A DNA stretch of 64,000 nucleotides from Spongiibacter taiwanensis. GTDB lineage: Bacteria > Pseudomonadota > Gammaproteobacteria > Pseudomonadales > Spongiibacteraceae. Both the position numbers and the translations under genes were made by a program. Positions 17,710 to 26,986 of this stretch are shown in pieces; positions within the stretch are counted from its first letter, which is position 1; the number at the start of each line of letters is the position of its first letter. The notes below the pieces were generated by a model, which saw nothing but the letters and a program-made list of their open reading frames with translations, was not told the DNA's origin and did not search any database. Where the stretch lies: positions 1,922,001 to 1,986,000 of the forward strand of contig NZ_CP098455.1 of the NCBI RefSeq assembly GCF_023702635.1, written 5' to 3'.

Positions 17710-18868
17710 GATTCACCTCCTCTCCGATCAGTTTTCCGATTTGCGCCAGAAACACCGACCCGGCCGCGCCAAGCCAGGTGATCAGCAAATCCTGATGATT
17801 GTTGGCCCGCTGGCCAGCAATCACTGCGCTGCTTAAATCCATAATCGCGCACTTCCAGGCATTCATGATTTCGTAGTAGCGCAGCGCGGCAGGATCGATG
17901 GTCCGGCCAGAAAGGCGCTGGTATTCCTCAAGAAAGCGCTCTCGCTCCATCAAGCCGCACACCAAAAAATGGCCCTTCTCATCCCAACTGCCAAACAGGC
18001 GCTGGAGAATCCATGCCAGGTCTTCGTGGAAGTCGCCAAAGTGTGCCAACTCCCAATCCAGAATCGTGGTGATCTGGCCCGAGGGCTCCTCAAACATAAA
18101 GTTGCCCACCCGGTAATCACAGTGGACCAGGCAGGGCGCTTCGCAGACCGGCGCATTGGCGCGCAACCATTGCTCAGTCAAGGTTATCAGCGGCACAGGT
18201 TCGACCAGATCTTCACGCCACACCCGGGACCAGAGTCCTACCTGATAGAGAGCCGCCTCGGTTGAATTGGCAGCGGGCATCACAAAATTTGGCAGCTCGG
18301 CTTGGCGCCAGCCCTGCCACGAATGCAGTCCCACCAGGGTTTTCAGAAACTGGGGCGCGATAATCTCGGCATAACGGCCGTAGCTGGAGCCGATGCCAGA
18401 AACGCTCTGGCCAGCCATATCAGTGGGCTTGGTCACGCCGGGCACAAACCCGGTGATCAAACCCGGGTTACCCAGGTGCTCGCCCTCACCATCTACTGCC
18501 AGCACAGGCGGCACCGGAAACTCGCTGGCCAGGGCCCGCAGCAGCTCTGCCTCCCGTAGCCGACAGGTTTCCACGATCCCTTCAAGGGGGTCCATGCGCA
18601 GCACATAGGTCTGCGCGCTCGGCGCATCACGGTGGTCCAAGGCAAAGGAGAACTGCTCCTTGGAAGCACCTCCGGTCATCCGCTTCACCCGGGAAACCCG
18701 CACGTCATCAAAGCCCTCTGCGTTGAGCAGACGCTCCAGTGCTGCCTCAACCTGCTCTGCCGTTTTGGGCCGATAGGGGCCACGCTTGCTGTGGGCAATT
18801 TTGCGGTCGAGGATGTAAGCCAATCGCGGCTCGACTAAGGCATTATTTTGTTCGCTAGTATCGGTCAT
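17699..18868 (-). CDS. APH-type phosphotransferase family protein (module A kinase)
   Basis: 389-residue kinase-fold protein of the aminoglycoside phosphotransferase/choline kinase family. The N-lobe includes MTGGASKEQFSFAL. The catalytic loop HCDYRVGN and the metal-binding ILDWELAHFGD are intact, so it should transfer phosphate from ATP. It is not an antibiotic resistance gene by context: the neighbours are a lipocalin-like protein and a TonB receptor. Related kinases (LvaA, the kinase half of ACAD10/11) phosphorylate hydroxyacyl-CoA. That substrate class is proposed here by analogy only. Confidence 0.85.
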   Translation of the reverse strand: MTDTSEQNNALVEPRLAYILDRKIAHSKRGPYRPKTAEQVEAALERLLNAEGFDDVRVSRVKRMTGGASKEQFSFALDHRDAPSAQTYVLRMDPLEGIVETCRLREAELLRALASEFPVPPVLAVDGEGEHLGNPGLITGFVPGVTKPTDMAGQSVSGIGSSYGRYAEIIAPQFLKTLVGLHSWQGWRQAELPNFVMPAANSTEAALYQVGLWSRVWREDLVEPVPLITLTEQWLRANAPVCEAPCLVHCDYRVGNFMFEEPSGQITTILDWELAHFGDFHEDLAWILQRLFGSWDEKGHFLVCGLMERERFLEEYQRLSGRTIDPAALRYYEIMNAWKCAIMDLSSAVIAGQRANNHQDLLITWLGAAGSVFLAQIGKLIGEEVNHAA

Positions 18869-18905
18869 CGTTATTTTCTCACTGCTTGTTGCACCGCCGC
18901 CAATC

Positions 18906-19838
18906 TCAATTTCCGTTTCCCTGCCAGGGAAAGCTGAATCCGCCCTCGCCCATGCCGTAGCCTTTGGTGCCGTCCGCCAGGGTGTATTCCATCATCTGCT
19001 CGACAAACATGAAGGAGTCATAGGGGAACATCCATCGGAACAGGGGTTTGCCGGTAAAGTCCCACAAGCGTCCTTTTTCGTCCCACACCTTCCAATGCAC
19101 GTGCTTGAAACCAATTTCGTCGTCTTCATAGGTGATTTGCTCCTCCACCTTTTCCAGAGTCAGCCATTGCTCACCGTCGTGGAGGATTTTCTGGTAGCTG
19201 TCACCACCGGTGGTAATGCCGTGCACAGCCACACAGCCAACCCCGTTATCAAAAATCGGCCAGGCCAAGCGATAATGAATTAAGCCGGTCCAGTTACGGG
19301 GCCCCACGCTTAGATCGCGAAAGCCCTTGTCATCAATAGTGATCACTTCACCGGTACGAAGGTGGATGTCGCCCGTCACCTTGCAAAAGCCCTCCGGGTG
19401 CACATAAGTCAGCTCCCGGGCAATGGCATCGTCTTGGGCATTTTTGCTCAGCGCAATGCTGTCTCCCATTGGGTGAATCAGGTCCCACTCCAACTCCGCT
19501 TTGAAGTCATCGGTGTCGACTTTGACGATGGCAGTCTGCTGGGATCGGGTTGATTTCATGGTAATGCCAGCCACGGTGATGCCCGGATCAAGGCGTTGCT
19601 CGGTGTAGGGCAGGTTCATATTCACCCGGGTGAATAACGGTTTGCCGTCACGGAAGAAAATGGCAAAGCAATTCACCTCGCCGACATTTTCCAGAACACC
19701 TATGCGAAAGAAGCCGCCTGTCTTTTGGTGGCGATCGTAAAAATTGAAGTAAAAGCTTTGATTCCACTTGTAGATATCAGGGTTGGAGATCAATCGCTCA
19801 ATGTTTTCGCTCATGTACTCGGTGGTGAGTTCAGGCAT
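18906..19838 (-). CDS. Lipocalin-like (AttH/CrtC-fold, DUF7064/7065-like) protein, module A
   Basis: 310-residue soluble protein with repeated beta-strand patterns and no signal peptide. It belongs, by pattern, with the protein at 56050-57030: both have a long beta-rich N-terminal half and a GFRDLSVGPRNW / GHRDHSWGSRQW segment in the second half, then paired strands. Proteins of the AttH/CrtC fold include hydratases and carotenoid-type lyases. The family assignment is from memory and moderate. ATG 19838 has AGGAG 8 bases upstream; the frame continues upstream without support. It probably acts on the substrate imported by the adjacent receptor. Confidence 0.7.
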   Translation of the reverse strand: MPELTTEYMSENIERLISNPDIYKWNQSFYFNFYDRHQKTGGFFRIGVLENVGEVNCFAIFFRDGKPLFTRVNMNLPYTEQRLDPGITVAGITMKSTRSQQTAIVKVDTDDFKAELEWDLIHPMGDSIALSKNAQDDAIARELTYVHPEGFCKVTGDIHLRTGEVITIDDKGFRDLSVGPRNWTGLIHYRLAWPIFDNGVGCVAVHGITTGGDSYQKILHDGEQWLTLEKVEEQITYEDDEIGFKHVHWKVWDEKGRLWDFTGKPLFRWMFPYDSFMFVEQMMEYTLADGTKGYGMGEGGFSFPWQGNGN

Positions 19839-19873
19839 CACAACGCTCCTGTACTGTTCAAGTATTGGTGGTG

Positions 19874-19904
19874 AAAAAAGCGGCCCCATTGGGTGCGGGA
19901 CCGC
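19874..19904 (-). terminator. Terminator/attenuator between receptor and downstream module A genes
   Basis: On the - strand an 8-bp stem (GCGGTCCC/GGGGCCGC, one G-U pair) is followed by six U. It lies 27 bases after the TonB receptor stop and before the lipocalin-like gene, so it should let the receptor be expressed above the enzymes. Confidence 0.8.
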
Positions 19905-19930
19905 AATCAAGGTGATCGTGCAAAGTGGCG

Positions 19931-22360
19931 TTAGAAGGTGTAACCCACGCTGATACCGAAGGTCCTGGGACGGCCGACAAAACGTGCCGAGGTATCGGAG
20001 GAGGCGATGACGTTGGTCACATAATATTCGTCGAGAATATTCTTGCCCCAGAGGGTTACACGCCAATGGCCATCGGCAGAGCGGTAACCAAGACGGGCAT
20101 TCACAATGCTGTAAGCGTCCATTTCGTTGAACTTTGGTGTAATCGACTTGGCACCCGCATCCCGTTGCGCCTGGGTGTAGGTGAGGCGGCTGCCACCAAA
20201 GGCGGCGTCGGACTCCGTCTGGCCATTGAGATTGACACCGGCGAACCACTCGTCGCCGCCATCGAGGGGGATCGTGTATTCAACATCCACCATGTAGGTC
20301 AGCTCGGGGGTGAACGGGATGGGGTCGCCAGAGAAATCTTCCTCGCCGGTTGCCAGCACCAGTTGGCCATTGTCGACCACCGCTTCACTGGTGAAGCTGG
20401 CACCCTGGTATTTCTTCACCTCTGACTGCAGGTAGGTGAAGGCCGCGGAGACTCTCAGGCGCTCGGTAAGCTGGGCGGTGATATCTGCCTCAACACCGTA
20501 AATTTCCGTCTCGGGCACATTTTCCAGCCGATCAAGGAAGCCAAAGATCGGGTCGAGAACCTTGGTGCGCAGCTGTTTGTCTTTATAGTCGTAGAGAAAA
20601 GCCGCGCCATTGAGTTGGACCGAGTTGCCCATGAGCGAGCTTTTAAAACCTGCCTCATAAGCCAGTACCGATTCCTGGGTGACCGGGTCGAGCTGGAAGA
20701 AATTGGCGGCCGCCAGTGCTGGATAACTACCGGATTTGAAACCTTTCGAAATATTGGCGTAAACCAGCGTCTCATTATCGAGGACGTAGTCGAGACCCAA
20801 GCGCCAGGACACATTGTCCTCGCTCAGCTCATCTTGGTAGGCATCACCGGGTACCTGATTGTCATTGAGGGTATAGCAGTCACCGATGCCAATGGGATCA
20901 AAGGGCGCCGTGCCCAGCATATTCCCGAGGGCATTGAACAGGGTCGCCACATTGGAGCCATCACCAGCATCGATGGCGCCGGGCATATTGGCGGCCGCGT
21001 AGTTGCAGCTTTCCACCTCGATGGTCGAGTCGGTGTAGCGTGCCCCCACTTTCAACGTCATCGCATCGCTAACGCTGAAGTCTACGTTACCAAACACCGC
21101 ATAGGCGCTGATGTCCTGTTCCAGGGCGATGCCACTGGAGTTGATGTAGGCGTTCTGGTCAGTGTAGTTGGTCGAATCGATATAGCGCAGGGTCTGATCC
21201 TCACTGGTCTCACTCTGCTCCACGTTCGCACCAATCACCCATTTGGTCGTGGCATTCACAGACGACAGTCGTACCTCGGAAATCCAGGTTTCGATCTCGC
21301 CATAGCTCGGCGCCAGGTCAAACTGCACAAGAGCGAGGCCATCACCATCGGTCGCCTGTTCCTGCTCAAAATCCTGATAGGTGGTCAGCGCGGTCAAAGT
21401 GAGCTCGTCGTTGAGATCCCAGTCGCCCCGGGCAACAATTTGCAAGAAGTCCCGGTCGGAATAGGGATCAATGTAGTCCGCCCAATCGGCCGATTCATTG
21501 TCTTCACGGCTGAACTGCTGGGCCGCGATTTTGGCGACATTGGCCGGTGGATTGCCGGTTGCCGCATCCTGTTTAATCGCCGGGTTAAAAGCCACATACT
21601 GCTGAGCCTGAGGGTCGCTGTCGTCTTGCCAGGCATTGATGTTGAGCAAATAGGTGGACGATGCTGTGGGCGCAAACTCTAAAATCAAACGGCCAGCCTT
21701 GTAGTCCTCCGCACCATTTTCGTCATCCCGGGTGGCGCTTTTTTGCCACTCATCCGCACTCAGGCTGGTGAAGGCAAACCTTGCCCCCACGGTTTCGCTG
21801 ACCGGACCACTGACAAAGCCATTGAACTCCTGACGACCGTAGTTACCAATACCCACATCACCGCCGGCTTCAAACTCTTCACCGGGTTTGGCGGCAATGA
21901 AGTTGATCGCGCCGCCGGTAGCGTTCTGACCAAACAGAATGCCCTGTGGCCCCTTGAGCACTTCCACCCGCTCCAGGTCGTAGGCCGCATGACTAGCCAA
22001 TACCGGGAAGGGCATCGGCGCCTCATCAATGTACAGACTGGTGGCGGGGTAGGCACCCAGAGTCTGTTCGTTAAATCCGACACCCCGCAATGTAAAAATC
22101 GGCGTGTTCGAGGTACTCGACGAGAACACCAAGCCGGGGACTACAGAGGAGATCTCCTCCAGCGAAGTCAATTTTTGTTCCGCCATTCGCTCGCCAGTCA
22201 CAGCAGCAATGGATAATCCCACATCATTAATATTCTCAGCCCGCTTGTTAGCCGTCACCACAACCTCTTCCAATGCGGGGGCGGCATCAACAAACTTTGG
22301 GAGCGCTGCGGCACTGGCGACCGCGATGACAAGTGCACTTTTCTGGAAAGACGGTTTCAT
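19931..22360 (-). CDS. TonB-dependent outer membrane receptor (module A)
   Basis: 809-residue TonB-dependent receptor. The signal peptide (MKPSFQKSALVIAVASAAAL...) precedes the TonB box/plug start EEVVVTANKRAENINDVG. The plug motif VEVLKGPQGILFGQNATGGA is present, and the barrel ends with the aromatic C-terminus ISVGYTF. The ATG at 22360 has GAGGA upstream and is preferred to the longer frame. Receptors of this sphingomonad/marine type usually import bulky or hydrophobic nutrients. The divergent LuxR regulator and following kinase-containing genes suggest a dedicated substrate. Confidence 0.93.
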   Translation of the reverse strand: MKPSFQKSALVIAVASAAALPKFVDAAPALEEVVVTANKRAENINDVGLSIAAVTGERMAEQKLTSLEEISSVVPGLVFSSSTSNTPIFTLRGVGFNEQTLGAYPATSLYIDEAPMPFPVLASHAAYDLERVEVLKGPQGILFGQNATGGAINFIAAKPGEEFEAGGDVGIGNYGRQEFNGFVSGPVSETVGARFAFTSLSADEWQKSATRDDENGAEDYKAGRLILEFAPTASSTYLLNINAWQDDSDPQAQQYVAFNPAIKQDAATGNPPANVAKIAAQQFSREDNESADWADYIDPYSDRDFLQIVARGDWDLNDELTLTALTTYQDFEQEQATDGDGLALVQFDLAPSYGEIETWISEVRLSSVNATTKWVIGANVEQSETSEDQTLRYIDSTNYTDQNAYINSSGIALEQDISAYAVFGNVDFSVSDAMTLKVGARYTDSTIEVESCNYAAANMPGAIDAGDGSNVATLFNALGNMLGTAPFDPIGIGDCYTLNDNQVPGDAYQDELSEDNVSWRLGLDYVLDNETLVYANISKGFKSGSYPALAAANFFQLDPVTQESVLAYEAGFKSSLMGNSVQLNGAAFLYDYKDKQLRTKVLDPIFGFLDRLENVPETEIYGVEADITAQLTERLRVSAAFTYLQSEVKKYQGASFTSEAVVDNGQLVLATGEEDFSGDPIPFTPELTYMVDVEYTIPLDGGDEWFAGVNLNGQTESDAAFGGSRLTYTQAQRDAGAKSITPKFNEMDAYSIVNARLGYRSADGHWRVTLWGKNILDEYYVTNVIASSDTSARFVGRPRTFGISVGYTF

Positions 22361-22485
22361 ATCTGAAGTCCTCAACGGGCTGCGACGCGGGCCACAGCCT
22401 TCTGTCACACGAATTCATTTTTGTTTTTTTGGCAGGCAAGCTACCTGCTGAGTGACATTAGCAATGACACTGCGGTGGGGTAATA

Positions 22486-22499
22486 GACGGAAATCCGTC
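22486..22499. promoter_or_regulatory. Candidate operator between receptor and LuxR genes
   Basis: GACGGAAATCCGTC is a perfect dyad (5-bp arms, 4-base centre) in the 256-base divergent region 22361-22616. The position suits a site for the adjacent LuxR-type regulator, but nothing in the sequence proves it. Confidence 0.4.
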
Positions 22500-22616
22500 A
22501 ATTTGCATTGGCTTGGAGGACAATTTCCCGGTGATTGATATTTCTGCAAAGGTGTAACACAATGACTGCGCTGTCCAAAAAACAATCAGATTCAGCACCA
22601 ATTATCGACATCGCCT

Positions 22617-23345
22617 ATGCTCAATAATCGCTTTGACATCGCCAGCCTGGCCTATGCCCGCAAAACCCTGCAACGCAGCAAAGCCGACGGCATCAGCCTG
22701 TTTTTGTACGACAAGCGCGACGGCGGCGATATCCTCTTTCTACACCAGCAAAATACCTTGCCTGAGGCGATGCAGGCCTATCGCCAGCGTCTGCATAAGT
22801 ATGATTCCTTTCTGCAGCAGATCCCCCGTACCGGCGTAGAGCAGAATGGCTTCTCGGTTAAATTGCGCGAGCGGCCTTCACGCCCCAGTGGTGCCGAACA
22901 TCGCGGTGACAGTGTTTACTGGAAGGGGCTAGGCGGTTTCGGCTACCAGGAAACCGCCAGTATGGTTCACTCGCTGTCAAGCAATCTGCATCTGGTCATC
23001 GGTTTGCAAATGATGACCCAGCGCCGACACATGAACGTCGAGAGCGCTATCGCCTGCATGGAAGAGTGGATGCTATTCGGCCGTGATTTCATCCTCGACC
23101 AATCCCTGGAAGCCCTTCGGCGAGACAAACATGAGTCCGCCGGGGATGGCCTGCAGGCCGCCCTGGCCTGCGCCACCAAACGTGAGCAACAGGTGATATG
23201 TGAAATTTTGCAAGGCCACAGCAACAAAGAAATTGCAGACAAGCTCTCGCTGTCGTACTTCACCGTTGAGAATCATCTACGCCGCATCTACAAGAAATTC
23301 GGTGTACACAGCCGCACGGCGTTAGTGGCGGCGCTTCGGTCTTAA
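22617..23345 (+). CDS. LuxR family transcription regulator
   Basis: 242-residue regulator with a C-terminal GerE-type HTH at about residues 178-242 (ATKREQQVICEILQGHSNKE, IADKLSLSYFTVENHLRRIY). The N-terminal 150 residues do not show a clear receiver Asp and look like a small-molecule sensor domain. It is transcribed divergently from the module A receptor and is the natural candidate to control it. A 21-codon frame (22562-22627) starts just upstream and overlaps the start, which could couple translation. Confidence 0.87.
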   Translation: MLNNRFDIASLAYARKTLQRSKADGISLFLYDKRDGGDILFLHQQNTLPEAMQAYRQRLHKYDSFLQQIPRTGVEQNGFSVKLRERPSRPSGAEHRGDSVYWKGLGGFGYQETASMVHSLSSNLHLVIGLQMMTQRRHMNVESAIACMEEWMLFGRDFILDQSLEALRRDKHESAGDGLQAALACATKREQQVICEILQGHSNKEIADKLSLSYFTVENHLRRIYKKFGVHSRTALVAALRS

Positions 23346-23375
23346 AGGCCAGACACCACCCTGACAGCTCGCGCC

Positions 23376-23651
23376 TTAATCCCGGTCGCAACCCCGATAG
23401 CGGAAGCAGAACCCCAACGTCGCCTCGGGGTGACGCTCCAGATTGAAATCCACCGTCATATCACCAGCCAGGTCGTAGACCCGATCTTCGGTGCCGCGCT
23501 CACCGTTAATGAAAATCCGGTTCTGGGCATCGACATAGATATCGTAGCGAGCCCGATTTGGCGAGCCGTCCAAAAATAGCGACGCGGCAAACGCCACCGC
23601 CACAATCGCGACGGCGGCAAAAAAGATCGCAAGGAATAAACGCTTGATCAT
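23376..23651 (-). CDS. Small membrane-anchored hypothetical protein
   Basis: 91 residues. The hydrophobic N-terminus LFLAIFFAAVAIVAVAFAASLF (about 5-26) is a signal anchor or signal peptide, followed by a short periplasmic beta-rich domain (YDIYVDAQNRIFINGE) with two Cys near the C-terminus (GFCFRYRGC) that could form a disulfide. It starts 18 bases after the hexR stop and is likely co-transcribed. Not recognised. Confidence 0.6.
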   Translation of the reverse strand: MIKRLFLAIFFAAVAIVAVAFAASLFLDGSPNRARYDIYVDAQNRIFINGERGTEDRVYDLAGDMTVDFNLERHPEATLGFCFRYRGCDRD

Positions 23652-23669
23652 GGGAATCCACCGACAGAA

Positions 23670-24527
23670 CTAAGGATTTTTATCTTCCAGACGCAGGGCC
23701 TGCAGGCCCGCTTCAATCGTGGCCAAGTGCTCACGCAGCCCTTTTTTGTTTGCAGAAATGCCCACCGCCAGAATGTCCAGCACGGTCATATGGGCCAGCC
23801 GCGACGGCAGAGGTGTGTAGTTTCCTTCTTCCAGATCCACATCGATGTAGATCGGCAAATCGCTGGCCTCGGCCACCGGGCTGCCGCTTGGCGCCAGGGC
23901 AATGACCACAGCGCCGCTCTGGCGAGCCAATTTAATGGCGTCGAGCAGGGAGCGCGTACGGCCCGATTGGGAGATGGCGACCACCACATCGTCACTGTGC
24001 AGGGACATGGCCGACATCGCTTGCATATGGGGGTCGGAATAGACACTGGCGCTGATCTGCAAACGGAACAGGTTGTGCTGGGCATCGCTGGCCACCGCCG
24101 CCGAGGCGCCAAAACCATACAACTCCACCCGCCGCGCATTCGCAAGCAGCTCAACCGCCTTTTCAATGGCGTCTACTTCGATACTGTCCCGCACCTTTTT
24201 TAACGCTTCCATGGTCGCATCAAACACCTTAAAGGTGTACTGGCGGGCGCTGTCGTCGTCAGTGAAGGTAAAGGCCTCGTACTCGGGGCTGTGGGCAATG
24301 TGCTGCGCCAGTGCGAGCTTGAAGTTTTGAAAGCCATCGCAACCCACTGCCCGGCAAAAACGCACCACGGTCGGCTCACTCACGTGGGCCTCCTGGGCCA
24401 GGTCGACGATGCGCATATGAATTACTTCCCTGCGGTTGGCCAGAATATAATCCGCCACCAACCGCTCGCTGCGGCGCAGGCCCTCCCGGGCACTTTCAAT
24501 GGCGCGAATGATATTGCGTGGCTTCAC
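23670..24527 (-). CDS. hexR: RpiR family regulator HexR
   Basis: 285-residue repressor of central sugar catabolism. The N-terminal RpiR HTH is at about residues 5-75 (ADYILANRREVIHMRIVDLA) and the C-terminal SIS sugar-phosphate domain at about 120-250 (RRVELYGFGASAAVASDAQH). In pseudomonads and relatives HexR senses KDPG and controls Entner-Doudoroff genes; zwf/edd are not in the window. The GTG start at 24527 has AGGAGAG 8 bases upstream, and the frame extends further without support. Confidence 0.88.
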   Translation of the reverse strand: MKPRNIIRAIESAREGLRRSERLVADYILANRREVIHMRIVDLAQEAHVSEPTVVRFCRAVGCDGFQNFKLALAQHIAHSPEYEAFTFTDDDSARQYTFKVFDATMEALKKVRDSIEVDAIEKAVELLANARRVELYGFGASAAVASDAQHNLFRLQISASVYSDPHMQAMSAMSLHSDDVVVAISQSGRTRSLLDAIKLARQSGAVVIALAPSGSPVAEASDLPIYIDVDLEEGNYTPLPSRLAHMTVLDILAVGISANKKGLREHLATIEAGLQALRLEDKNP

Positions 24528-24955
24528 TGCTGCTCTCCTGTCTCGGGCAGAAGCCCTGCATCTGGCGCCGAGAAATCTTCTTCTGCCCGCGGGCATGCGC
24601 TGCGACCGGGCCCTGATAATACGCTGGATTGTAGAGCATTTGCGTCGCCAACGCGTCGACAACCTCCGCACTGCCTTTCATTCGCGGGTATTCTGCCACG
24701 CTGGGTAACGAGGCATCCCGGCACGATAATTCCGCAGCCGACCGCGCGGCGGGATATTGACGAAAGAATGGGCCGCGTGCAGGCTGACGCCGACGATCAG
24801 CAGTGTAAGGTTTTCAACTTCGACGCATTGTCGACCCTGAGGCGGCGGCACCCCCCATCAGCCAGATCACAACAAAAGCTTTATCGAGACGGTCAGAAGC
24901 TGCGGTTACCGCCTGGGACGCGGCCACTGACACCGAACAGGAAAAGGAATACACC
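24528..24955. other. Gene-free stretch upstream of hexR
   Basis: 428 bases between divergent hexR and the next gene. It holds a perfect inverted repeat CGGGCAGAAG/CTTCTGCCCG at about 24544-24588, 17 bases upstream of the hexR start, which could be an operator or leader hairpin. No clear HexR box (TGTA-type dyad) was found. Confidence 0.5.
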
Positions 24956-25693
24956 ATGCAAACAACACGACTGTGGCGCCGCGCCGCGCTACTTGCCGCA
25001 ATCATTTTTCCCCTGGCACCCGTCCACGCGGGCAACACCGGCGGCGTGTTTGGCCCAGCCATTAACCCGACAGACCGCAGCGTGGAATATCGCTACGCCA
25101 ACGCTCTCGGAGAAGACGGCCGCAGCGACAACTTTGCCCACCGACTGCACTATCAGCACGCTTTCAACGATCAATACCGGCTGCGCCTGGTCGCCCAGTA
25201 TCGGGACAACCAGGACGACCTGGACTTTGACCAGGCCCGGGTGGAGTTGCAATGGCAATTCCAGGACACCCGCAAAACCAATGGCATCTGGGACAGCGCC
25301 CTGCGCTTTGACCTGGTCACCCGCGACAGCGATGCGCCAAAGGACCTTGGCCTGCACTGGACCAACCAATGGCGGCTGGCTGATCGCTGGCGCGCCACCG
25401 CCGTGCTGCTCACCTTCAAGCAATTTGATAACAACCCCCAGCCCGGCTGGCAGATCAGCTCACGCTACGCGCTGGGTTACCGCCTGGATGCCAATCACTC
25501 GATTGCCCTGGAGAGCTTTATCAGCCACGGCCCCCTCAACCGCATGGGCGACTTTAATGAGCGCCAGCAACAGGTGGGACCCGCCCTCAGCGGCCGCCTG
25601 CTGGGACTGGGCTACAAACTTGGCTACCTGAGGGGCGTGTCTTCGCCGACGCCCGATGACACGGTGGTGCTGTGGCTGAATTACGCGCTGTAG
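24956..25693 (+). CDS. Exported beta-barrel-like hypothetical protein
   Basis: 245 residues with a clear signal peptide (MQTTRLWRRAALLAAIIFPL, cleavage after VHA near residue 23). The mature part is a series of amphipathic strands with many aromatic and Arg residues (HRLHYQHAFNDQYRLRLVAQ, LHWTNQWRLADRWRATAVLL) ending in VLWLNYAL, consistent with an outer membrane barrel of 10-12 strands. Ligand unknown. AGGAAAAGGAA precedes the ATG. Confidence 0.7.
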   Translation: MQTTRLWRRAALLAAIIFPLAPVHAGNTGGVFGPAINPTDRSVEYRYANALGEDGRSDNFAHRLHYQHAFNDQYRLRLVAQYRDNQDDLDFDQARVELQWQFQDTRKTNGIWDSALRFDLVTRDSDAPKDLGLHWTNQWRLADRWRATAVLLTFKQFDNNPQPGWQISSRYALGYRLDANHSIALESFISHGPLNRMGDFNERQQQVGPALSGRLLGLGYKLGYLRGVSSPTPDDTVVLWLNYAL

Positions 25694-25723
25694 TCTGGCA
25701 CGGCCGAGAGCGGCGCGAAGCCG

Positions 25724-26905
25724 CTATGGCCGCTTGATCTCTGCATCCGGTTCGATACACCCCGGCCACAGCCGGTCTTTTTCATCCAGGTGAATCAGGC
25801 CCAGCGAACGCAGCTGACGCATATCCCGCTGCATCGTCTTGCTGGTCAGCCTGTTGTACAGCACTTTATACCAGGGACTGGCGCGAAACTGGTCCAGCGG
25901 CACCGGCGCGCCCCGGTTCAGCAACTCAACCGCGATGGCGTATTGGCGGGGATTGATGTCTCGCGATTCGTGGCGGTCGCGCAGCAGGTTGCGGAACAAC
26001 AGCAACTCCACCAGGGCATTCACCCGATTGTGCAGGCGGTTGATGCTCTCGAGCATCCCTTCTAGAAAGAAAGCGACGAAGGCGGTGTTTTCCCCCTGCT
26101 TACGGCAATGGTTAAACAAGGCAAAATACTGGTGGATATGGTTCAGGTAGTAATTGGCCTGGGCGAAGGGGGCATAGCGAAAACCCGCCGCCAGCAAAAT
26201 GCTGGCCTCCAGCACCCGCCCCACCCGACCATTGCCATCCCAGAAGGGATGTATCCACTCAAAGTACAGGTGAAATAGCGGTGCCCGAATGAGCGCAGGC
26301 ACCCCCTGCCTGGCCAGCGACTGATTCCATTCAATCAATGCTGCCAACAGCTTCGCCACATCCCGACCATTCTGCGGCGGCTTGTATACCCCACCGTGTT
26401 CACCGTCGCCGACGCGCGTTATCTTGCTCTTTGGGTTATCCCGCAGCTGCCCCGGAACGTTATTTTCATCTACCAAGCCCTCGGTAATCAGGTGATGCAC
26501 TGAGCAGATATACGCCAGCGTGGGCTGCCAGTCGGCCTGGCTACACTCCTGCTTGGCCAGTTCATAGGCCGCCTTGATATTGACGACCCGGCGCTGCTGC
26601 TCCTCTTCGATCAAGGCGGGGTCCAGATCAAGGGCATACTGAATCTGCGCTTCATCCAAAGCCCCCCCTTCGATAGTGTTGGTGCCAAAAACGCTGGACA
26701 CCACCACCTCTTTTTCCAAAGCATTGGCAACCTGGGCCAAAGGCGAACTTTTGAAGCGCTGCTGGGCATCTTCTACCCGTTGGTACAGCAAATGGACCGC
26801 ATCAAGGGCCACACCGGGCTCGAACAAAAAGGGCCCAAATCGCTCTGTCTCAACCCGACAAACCGATTTTTTAAGCCACGAAATGTCGCCAAAAATGTCC
26901 ACCAA
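25724..26905 (-). CDS. Fic domain protein (AMPylase-type) with N-terminal inhibitory motif
   Basis: 393-residue Fic protein that probably transfers AMP to protein hydroxyls. The catalytic motif HPFWDGNGRVGR is complete (about residues 219-230). The inhibitory helix motif T75-x3-E79-G80 (TNTIEG) marks it as a class II Fic, autoinhibited until released. The C-terminal about 80 residues look like a winged helix (YNRLTSKTMQRDMRQLRSLG), so it may also bind DNA. The start is TTG at 26905. Upstream lie a duplicated start segment and a 16-bp palindrome. No antitoxin gene is adjacent. Confidence 0.9.
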   Translation of the reverse strand: MVDIFGDISWLKKSVCRVETERFGPFLFEPGVALDAVHLLYQRVEDAQQRFKSSPLAQVANALEKEVVVSSVFGTNTIEGGALDEAQIQYALDLDPALIEEEQQRRVVNIKAAYELAKQECSQADWQPTLAYICSVHHLITEGLVDENNVPGQLRDNPKSKITRVGDGEHGGVYKPPQNGRDVAKLLAALIEWNQSLARQGVPALIRAPLFHLYFEWIHPFWDGNGRVGRVLEASILLAAGFRYAPFAQANYYLNHIHQYFALFNHCRKQGENTAFVAFFLEGMLESINRLHNRVNALVELLLFRNLLRDRHESRDINPRQYAIAVELLNRGAPVPLDQFRASPWYKVLYNRLTSKTMQRDMRQLRSLGLIHLDEKDRLWPGCIEPDAEIKRP

Positions 26906-26981
26906 AAAAACCCTATAACCTTCTAAATTAATTGGAAAATTAATATTTTAACGCCGTTTTTATGTGCAAAAAATGTCCACC
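26890..26981. repeat. Direct repeat duplicating the fic start segment
   Basis: AAAAATGTCCACCA occurs at the fic start (about 26890-26903) and again at 26968-26981. On the - strand both encode a start codon followed by Val-Asp-Ile-Phe. The upstream copy has ATG but stops after seven residues. The AT-rich spacer should hold the fic promoter. It could be a repeated operator or a duplicated start. Confidence 0.65.
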
Positions 26982-26986
26982 ATGAT

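Noticed and set aside
17699-18868. Aminoglycoside resistance gene
   Set aside because: Only the kinase fold is shared; context is catabolic and the sequence lacks features of a specific resistance subfamily. The same applies to 57035-58042.
24291-25631. 446-residue + strand frame spanning the hexR promoter region and the next gene
   Set aside because: Overlaps hexR in antisense and the barrel gene in another frame; low-complexity Pro/Thr/Ala composition and no domain.
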